From Apoderus coryli (lineage: Eukaryota; Arthropoda; Insecta; Coleoptera; Attelabidae), in assembly GCA_911728435.2 (NCBI GenBank), contig OU452208.1, positions 3,286,001-3,350,000 of the forward strand: 64,000 nucleotides of DNA. Reading direction: 5' to 3'. Shown here one piece after another: positions 57,000-64,000 of the stretch. The translations under genes and the position numbers were made by a program. The notes beneath the pieces are model-generated. The model was not told where the DNA came from and made no database searches. It saw only the letters and a program-made list of their open reading frames with translations. How positions within the stretch are numbered: position 1 is the stretch's first letter; each line of letters begins with the position of its first letter.

Positions 57000-58570
57000 T
57001 GACTGCAGGTATAGATAACCTACCCGCGATGGTGGTTAAAGATTGTGCTTATGCATTTGTGGAACCATTCTGTTACATTTTTAATTTATCCCGCGGTCCA
57101 ACTTGTTTCCTGACTACTGGAGAAGATAGCTCGTATATGTCCTATACATAAATCGAGAGATATTAACAGAATCGAAAACTATCGACCTATTTCGTTCTAC
57201 GGTGACCAATCTAACCACTTTCCTGCAGGATGTAATTCCGGCTGTCGGTCGAGGTTTGCAAATCGACGCAATCTATACTGACTTTTCCAAGGCGTTCGAT
57301 AAGATTGGTCATTCCCTGATTCAACAGAAGATGTGCGACATTGGCTACAGCAGTGCTATCTGGGAGCAAGGCAACAATTTGTTGAATACAATGGATTCAG
57401 TTCAAGTTCATTCACAGCCTCAAGTGGAACTTCACAGGGCAGTACGTTGGCCCCTCTCTCTTTGCGATATTCGTAAACGATATTGGGTCTGGTTTCAATA
57501 GCAATTACTTGTTGTTTGCGGATGATTTAAAATTGTATCGCACTGTTGTTTGTGAGAACGATTGCGCACAGCTTCAAACAGATCTGTGTCTGCTCTCAGA
57601 ATGGCGTGATCTAAATAGACTTCCTCTAAATCTGAACAAATGTATGTCGGTGACATTTACAAGACGTCAAGATCCGTTTTTGCGAAACTACACAATCGAT
57701 AATTCAAATTTGGAACGCTGCGCTTTAATCAAAGATCTTGGTGTATACTTGGATGGTGATTTATCTTTCAACTACCACATTGAGCAAGATGTTAGGATTT
57801 ATTTTTAGACAGACCAGAGAATTCAACAACATGGACTGCCTGAAAAGTCTCTATTTCGCCTTTGTTGTGTCTATTTTGGAATTCGGTACAATCATTTGGT
57901 CGCCTATCTACCATGTTCATATACAGAGATTGGAGAGTATCCAACGTAAGTTTTTAAAATATTTGTCAGTTAAAATTGATGGATATTTTCCTTCTCGTGG
58001 GTGTGATCACAGCCTGTTACTGACAAGGTATTGCCGTTAGCCGAGAGACGCATCTTCGCGTCTCAGATCTTCATCAACAATATGTTGGATTGTCCTCGGT
58101 CGCTTCAGCAGCTATGGTTTCATGTCCCTAGTGTTCACTCTAGAAGCGCTAGTTTATTTTGGGTGCCACAGATTCGTTCTAATTATGAATCTAAAGCGCC
58201 GCTATTTCGGGCTTGTAAATACAGCAACCGATTAGTCATTAATGAAAACGTTGGTTTTTTTAATGTATCGCTTGATTCTTTTAAGAAAAGTTTAGAGACA
58301 TGTTTGCGGGCTACAGATTTGGATTTGTTTTGATGAATTATGTTCATGTGTTAATTATTTATTGTTAATATTAATTGTTCTTGTAATCCTCCCAATTTTC
58401 TTTCATTTCGATGCGTGTATTTCCTTTTTTGTATTTTTCTATTTTTCAGTTAGTTTTTAGTTGGGTATTTTTGTATGCTAATGCTAGGCAATTGTTTTTG
58501 TTTATGTAAGATTTTGTCTTGTTATTGGGTAGCAATACCCGTTAGACAATAAAGAGATTATTATTATTAT
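57000..58570 (+). mobile_element. LINE, 5'-truncated, multiply frameshifted
   Basis: Coding spans several frames: GIDNLPAMVVKDCAYAF (about 57009), TNLTTFLQDV...YTDFSKAFDKIGHS (57202-57501, first catalytic Asp), LLFADDLKLYRTV (57509 on, paired Asp), RQTREFNNMDCLKSLYFAFV with IQRKFLKYLSVKIDG (57790-58040), and LAERRIFASQIF to the end (58037-58333). The 3' UTR holds the family stem-loop TTGTCTTGTTATTGGGTAGC...GACAA (58515-58549), AATAAAGAG and (ATT)n to about 58570. At least four frame breaks make it inactive. Confidence 0.85.
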
Positions 58571-58624
58571 AACAGTTATAGGTTCCAACTACCTAACTCG
58601 TGAAATTTTAACCTCAATTTTTTC

Positions 58625-59455
58625 GAGAGTTTTGGTGGCAAATATCAAGCAATGGGCTTGCAATGCTCCAGATATCCAGCATTTGCCAGAATGCGAACCA
58701 CCTTTTTTTGCACTCTAAATATCTGCATAGCCGATGACGAGTTACCCCAGAGACTCACTCCATAAGAAATATGAGAATGGAACAGTGAGAAATAAACAGT
58801 TCTCAGAGCTTGCTGACTCAGACAATGTCTGAGTCTCCTAATAACGTAAATACTAGAAGACAACTTACCCCTGAGAAAATCAACGTGCGACGCTCAGCAA
58901 AGCGTATCAACAACAATAATCCCCAATAAGTTGGCTGTTCGTCCCCGAGCATGACCACTAGCACTAGAAAATGTAAGTCTCTGGGTCTTATCAATATTTA
59001 GTTTCAGCAGATTACTAGTGAACCAGCCATTCGCAACTCCTTAAAGGTGCCCCGCACGACCTTCGAGCTGTGAAATACTGCTCCCATAACACACCAAAGA
59101 GGTATCATCAGCATAAAGAGTGACCCTTCCAGGATTCAAATGACTATATAGGTCGTTAATATAAACGACAAAGAGCAACGGACCCAACACAGAGCCCTGG
59201 GGCACTCCACTCGTTAATACCCTTACCTCAGACAGCTCTGACCGAAGAGCCACTGTCTGTCCTCTGCCAGTCAGGTACGACCGCAGCAGCTGCAACGAGA
59301 GTACCCGCACACCATATCGAGAAAGCTTGGTCAGAAGAATTTCATGAGACACACAGTCAAAGGCCTTGCTCAGATCCCATAAGGTGAGATTAATAAATTC
59401 ACATTCTCCAGGCCCTCGACTATGTCAGACACCACACGAGCCACCGCCTGAACTA
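58625..59455 (-). mobile_element. LINE fragment of a different family, minus strand
   Basis: Minus-strand frames: LWDLSKAFDCVSHEILLTKL (about 59375, YTD-type box with the Asp before LSKAFD), TSGVPQGSVLGPLLFVVYINDL, LYADDTSLVCYG (59352-59041), then IYVIRRLRHCLSQQALRTVYF and FRVQKKVVRIL (58863-58645). The YADDTSL box and the C-terminal pattern separate it from the FADDLK families. Both ends are truncated and the RT is frameshifted. Confidence 0.75.
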
Positions 59456-59459
59456 TTAG

Positions 59460-60830
59460 CCTCCCAAATTCCGCGCATGTGTGGCCGGCAGGTGGTATAA
59501 CATAGCAACATGTGAAAATATGTCGCGTAAATAATTATGTGCGCGTGAAAGTTGGTTCCGTTGTCTGAGTAGACATCAGAACAGCAATGGCGGCTGGTCG
59601 GGGTAGGCAAGCCGCCTACCTTTAAAACTTCGCCCTAAATTAATTACTCAATTTATTCTTATTGACTCCATAATTAAAAAAAAATATTGATTTTTATATT
59701 AATTTCATTTTCTACCTTCAACCTTTAAAACATCCCCTTTAATTCAATAATTATCTGTAGGTATAATATAACTACCGCAAAATAGGTTTACCGCTGGTGC
59801 TATAACTCACTACCGAGACTTCGCATTTTTACAGGCAACTGTTTTCGTCGCCTACACGGTATACTCGTATACACTGTATACACATATACCTATGTACATA
59901 TCAAAAGTTTTGCGCCACCGGGTAGTATGTACTACCAAATACGGCCTAAAATACATGTATTTTGCTTAAAATTGTTGTACTTTTTCTTGAATATATTTAA
60001 ATAAATATACAGAAGAAACTGGTGGTGATTGAGAACTTTTATATAATACCTATTGAAATAATATGTGTTCTATTGCGTAGGAACGTGTTTACGTTGAGCT
60101 TAGGCACCTACCCCGGCCGCCTTTTATCTAATGTAGATAGGTAGGTATACTATTTGCACGAATGTCGTTTTGTACTTTAGGTATTTTTGTTTACTGTTTT
60201 TTGCATTACGTTTGAACTATTTGTTCGTTTGTTGTTTTAATACTAGTGCCATTGATTAAAAAGTGTATGTATTTAATTATTTAATAATAATAGTAATAAT
60301 ATTTTGACTAGTACAAGTAAAAATTAGTGGTTGTGCTGCACAACTTGTTGCGGTAGCGGTAAGTAGTAATTAGGTAGTAATATTAATGTTTATTCAATAC
60401 AAATAATTTTGTATTTTATTTGTATTTGATTATGGAGTATTGGAGTTCGTAGAGGGGCATAATTTTTAAAAATAAAAAAAAATAAGATTTACCTTACGAA
60501 ACCCGTATTTTAACGTGTTCTTTTTTACCTTGATAATTTTCTACTTTTCATCTAAGGCGCTTGACCTTGACAATCTAAAAAAATTATTTATTATTTCTTC
60601 ACATCCATTTTTTACTTAGTGCCTACCTAATAAAATTACCCACGAGCCGCCACTGCAGAACAGTGGCCTCTTATAGCCGGAAATCTGCGAAAAGCTGCTA
60701 AAAACGACTCTGTAGTAAGTCCGATAACAACTCTGTCTAAATGTACCGCCTTGGTACAGCAACAAATAAAGAGACACTTTCTCACCGTATGCCTACTAAA
60801 TAGTGGAAAGTAGACAACCAACAATGACTT
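59460..60830 (-). pseudogene. BEL/Pao-type LTR retrotransposon integrase fragment, split by hAT
   Basis: Minus strand. The first part (60824-60664) reads RHTVRKCLFICCCTKAVHLD, TTESFLAAFRRF and RGHCS, the start of a BEL/Pao integrase core. The second part, beyond a 1.07-kb hAT insertion, reads VYSDNGTNFHAH (catalytic-region Asp), then after a deletion RPHMRGIWEA (from the usual PHFGG.WE). Without the insertion the two parts would meet at the TSD. No LTRs or other domains are nearby, and the fragment was already deleted internally. Confidence 0.7.
59577..60663. mobile_element. Nonautonomous hAT element with 8-bp target duplication
   Basis: The element 59585-60655 (1071 bp) is flanked by CAGAACAG at 59577-59584 and 60656-60663. 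Ends: CAATGGCGGCTGGTC on the left and the complement of CAGTGGCGGCTCGTG on the right, typical of hAT termini. No transposase is present. GCCGCCTACC-type blocks occur near both ends. Confidence 0.88.
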
Positions 60831-61555
60831 TCGCCGCTGATCAAGGAAACGGTAGCCTATTCATTTTCTGACTGACAAATAGAATCGGGCCATATTTACA
60901 TACATTCTGTAAAAATCAGGACATTTAATTTGTAAAACGGGACAATTGGGGCCTGTCCCGTCTAAATAGGGACGTCTGGCAACCCTATGTGAAAGAAGAA
61001 AAATCAAAGTATTAATTTTTATTTGTTATATTATTATATTAATTATCTTTATTATTATTATTTATTTATTTGTTGTACATAATATATTTATAGAATGGTA
61101 TAAAAATAAGTATTTACAATGTATTATATAAAGTTGAAATCGTTATTATATATAAAGATACCTACCTATAGCTTTATCAAACAAGTTATTTAACTATTAT
61201 GGTATAAAACAAACTTAAGTGTATGATATTCTTTATATAGTTAATTAAATATAGGTATTTGTAAGACTAGAAGAACCAATAACTAGCTAAATTTTATACA
61301 ATTAATAATAAAAATGCATTATTTTTACAACAGAAATGAATATTCTAACTAATGTACAATAATAAAAATGGAAACACCATATTATATAATATATACCTAC
61401 TATCTATTTACTAATAAACGAAGCTTCCCCATCGAATGATGTTTTCAAAGTGCTAGAGTCTAGAGTCACAAGGAACGTTCCCAGGTAAGCTCCGGCAATA
61501 CTGCCGCGTAGTTTCACCTTCCAATCATCATCACTCCGAGGTGACTGCGACTCTT
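60831..61555. other. AT-rich intergenic, no gene
   Basis: Microsatellite-like ATT/TTTA runs at about 61025-61080. No coding domain. Confidence 0.4.
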
Positions 61556-61727
61556 AGGAGACCAACGCACGAGCCGCAAACCGCGGCGAAAGGCGATCAC
61601 GCGGATGTTAATTTCTATTGTAAATAATGGTAGACACCGCACTGGCAACCGCGCGGTTTTACAATAGCAATTAACATCCGCGTGACCGCCTTCCGCCTCG
61701 ATTTCCGGTTCGTGCGTTGTTCTCCTT
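61556..61727. repeat. GC-rich inverted repeat, ~68-bp arms
   Basis: GGAGACCAACGCACGAGCCG at 61556-61575 is mirrored, with mismatches, by CGGTTCGTGCGTTGTTCTCC at about 61707-61726. The arms continue inwards through CACGCGGATGTTAATT and its complement. The loop is about 35 bp. Composition stands out from the AT-rich surroundings. Confidence 0.7.
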
Positions 61728-61918
61728 AGTCTTGGTTTAGTGATGTGACTCGATTTTTGTGTACTAAGGACAGTATCCTTATAGAAATTAATTATATGAC
61801 ATGCGCATGTACCGGGTGTACAATTATTAAGCATGTCATTACCAGTTTACACAAGTCATATTAAATATTAAAATATTACATAACACAACATAAAAACATA
61901 GAAATGTATATAACTTAA

Positions 61919-62545
61919 TCAAAACAGAAAGACAGTGCTGAGGAATTCATCAATGGAGTAAAAAGCATGGTCAATTAAGTAGTTTTTTAATCTATTTTTG
62001 AACATTGCAAGACTCAGTGTTTTCAAACTATCTGGCAAATGATTATAGCATGTGGGACCATAATAATTCACAGAATTTCTGCTTCTACCCAACCTCATAT
62101 AGTCAGGAAGAATGTCATTTTTGTTTCTGGTATTGTGGTTGTGAACTTCATCATGCCTTATGTACAGATTGTAATTATTTTTCACATACATAATTGAATT
62201 GTAGATATAGAGACACGGGAGTGTAATTATTTTACATTCTTTAAATTTAGGTTTTAGAGCGGATGTAATCTCTAAACTTTAAATCTGTCATTATTCGAAC
62301 CACTCGTCTTTGGATTGCGAATACCCGACTAGCATGACAAGAGTGTCCCCAAATTGACAAAGCATATGAAGCCACACTGTGAAAAAGGTCATAATATGCT
62401 GATTTCAAAACATTAAAAGAGACTTCACCCTTCAAGCTTCGCAACATGGACACAACCATAGACAACTTGGCAATGGTTACCTCGACATGACCCGCCCAGG
62501 TTAGCTTTTGGTCCAAAGTGACTTTTTTTGATACTCCCACACATT
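61919..62545 (-). mobile_element. LINE ORF2 C-terminal fragment, minus strand
   Basis: Two minus-strand frames: 62540-62247 (KKVTLDQKLTWAGHVEVTIA, SYALSIWGHSCHASRVF, IQRRVVRIMTDL) and, after a frameshift near 62255, 62191-61919 (HNHNTRNKNDILPDYMRLGR, then LP.SLKTLSLAMFKNRLKNYL). This is the classic LINE ORF2 end, with the HNHNTRN motif near the C-terminus. RT boxes are missing. Confidence 0.8.
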
Positions 62546-62589
62546 GCCTTTATACTGAGCCTAATTTTATTAAAATCGGACTATCCATA

Positions 62590-64000
62590 AGAAGTTAGAT
62601 ATGTAAAGAAATAACAGGAGTACCAAGAAATATAAATATTGCAGTGGAAGGTGAAGCTGATGGAGTAACAAATAAATATAATGATTATTTATTATCAATA
62701 ATACCACAAATGTTGTCAGATAACGAATTTTTGTCTCAACAGTGTTCTATACAACTAAACAATATGTCTATGTATTTAAAACCTACAAATGAACGCGAAA
62801 TCAGAGAGCTCGCTAACTTAATAAAGAAGAAGCATAGCAGTGGTGTAGATGAGATTCCTACGAGTATCGGAAAGTCAGCGATTATAAATATAAAAGATGT
62901 ACTATGTTACATAATAAATAATTCTTTGAAATACGGAATCTTCCCAGCAAAACTAAAAATAGCGCTTATAACACCGTTATTTAAAAACGCAGACTCACAA
63001 AATTTGGAAAATTATCGACCCATTAGTTTGCTTCCTAGACTGACAACTTTTTTGAATAACTGTAATTTACTTCATCTGCAGCAACATGGCTACTCAAAGG
63101 GAAAATCAGCACACACTGAATCTTTGAGTTTCTAAATATTATTTTGGAAAACCTTGAAAAAAACAATATGTCAATTGGTTTGTTTATAGATTTATCTAAA
63201 GCTTACGATAGCCTTGACAGAAAGTTATTATTGAAAAAATTAGATCTATATGGTGTGCGTAGAAACTCTTTGAAATGGATAGAATCATATCTGACTGATA
63301 GGTATCAACTAATATCAATATCCAAAAATGGAAAAACTGCCTGTTCGGAAATGAAATTGAATAACTTTGGTGTTGCACAAGGAAGCATTCTTGGCCCTAT
63401 TCTTTTTCTAGTTTATTTTAATGACATACATAATCTGAAACAAGAACAAAATCTGACAATAGTAAATTATGCTGATGACACTAATGTTCTTATAGGAGGT
63501 CAAATATAAATCACTTGCAGCGAGACTTAAGATATTTCTATGTTAACCTTTTACAATGGTGCACGCAAAATAAATTAATTATTAACTCTGGAAAAAGTAA
63601 TGCTATGTTATTTTGAATTAAACAAAATAAAATTTCAAAACCGAAAGGAGTTGCACTTGACTTAAATACTGAAGTAGAACTTGGAACACAAACTAAATTC
63701 TTAGGAGTTATCAATGAATTTTTAGATTGGACAAGTCATATTAATTCATTAGTAAATAAATTGAATTCTGTCTGCTATGCTTTACGAGTTGTAGGTCAGT
63801 ATCTCAATAAAGCAACATTAAAAATTTCGTATCATGCAAACTTTGAATCTCGTATGAAATATGGTATTATTTTTTGGGGTAGAGATAGTAATGTGCAAAG
63901 TATCTTTGTGGTGCAAAAACAATGTATAAGAATACTAAACAAAATGTCTCATTTACAATCATGTAGAGGGGCGTTTCAATCCGAAAAAACTAATGACTGT
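62590..64000 (+). mobile_element. LINE reverse transcriptase, runs off the right edge
   Basis: Frame 62644-63135 covers the linker and first boxes (SSGVDEIPTSIGKSAI, NYRPISLLP, QQHGYSKGKS). After a frameshift, 63144-63509 has FIDLSKAYDSLDRKLL (first catalytic Asp), FGVAQGSILGPILFLVYFNDI and NYADDTNVLIGG (paired Asp). Further frame changes lead to LLQWCTQNKLIINSGKS, TKFLGV.N, KYGIIFWGRDS and VQKQCIRIL up to the window edge. Its YADDTNV box sets it apart from the FADDLK families. Multiple shifts and a stop mark it as defective. Confidence 0.8.

Overview
The window looks like a repeat-dense, AT-rich animal genome, most likely an insect (a beetle is plausible but unproven). The evidence is spliced genes with GT-AG introns and insect-like ribosomal, RNA polymerase and STIMATE proteins, set among many non-LTR retrotransposons (LINEs) and DNA transposons. 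There is no rRNA gene, no convincing tRNA gene, no CRISPR array and no bacterial-style operon.

Host genes are confined to about 30.4-45.6 kb. They are: Rpb5/POLR2E (minus strand, three exons, last exon not found); RpL12 (plus strand, four exons, complete at 165 aa); mRpS11 (minus strand, single exon, 202 aa); a broken THAP-domain gene; and a STIMATE/TMEM110 homologue (plus strand, two exons, 284 aa). Their introns and flanks carry transposon insertions: a foldback element in RpL12 intron 3, LINE pieces in the STIMATE intron, and two PIF/Harbinger-like MITEs around mRpS11.

From 1 to 30 kb the window is almost entirely mobile DNA: LINE copies of several families (most 5'-truncated or internally deleted, one minus-strand copy at 15.5-18.2 kb keeping ORF1, endonuclease and RT parts), mariner fragments, long-armed foldback elements whose ends often read TACAGGGTG, a nested LINE + piggyBac + LINE locus at 22.6-26.1 kb, and a 1.3-kb hAT element with a perfect 8-bp target duplication at 26.8-28.1 kb.

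From 46 to 64 kb transposons dominate again: LINE copies, a Crypton-like (DUF3504-type) tyrosine recombinase gene with all recognisable catalytic residues but two homopolymer frameshifts (49.9-51.0 kb), a 312-bp insertion between 29-bp direct repeats that holds a hammerhead-ribozyme-like fold (51.2-51.6 kb), a 1.45-kb foldback, mariner pieces, and a BEL/Pao integrase cut by a second hAT element with an 8-bp target duplication.

The host proteins serve separate housekeeping roles (transcription, cytosolic and mitochondrial translation, ER calcium signalling) and do not form a pathway. The more novel material is in the transposons: the ribozyme-like insert and three related degenerate motifs, the Crypton-like gene, and LINE 3' ends whose stem-loops show compensatory changes. 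All identifications rest on reading the sequence and recalling family motifs; no database search was possible.
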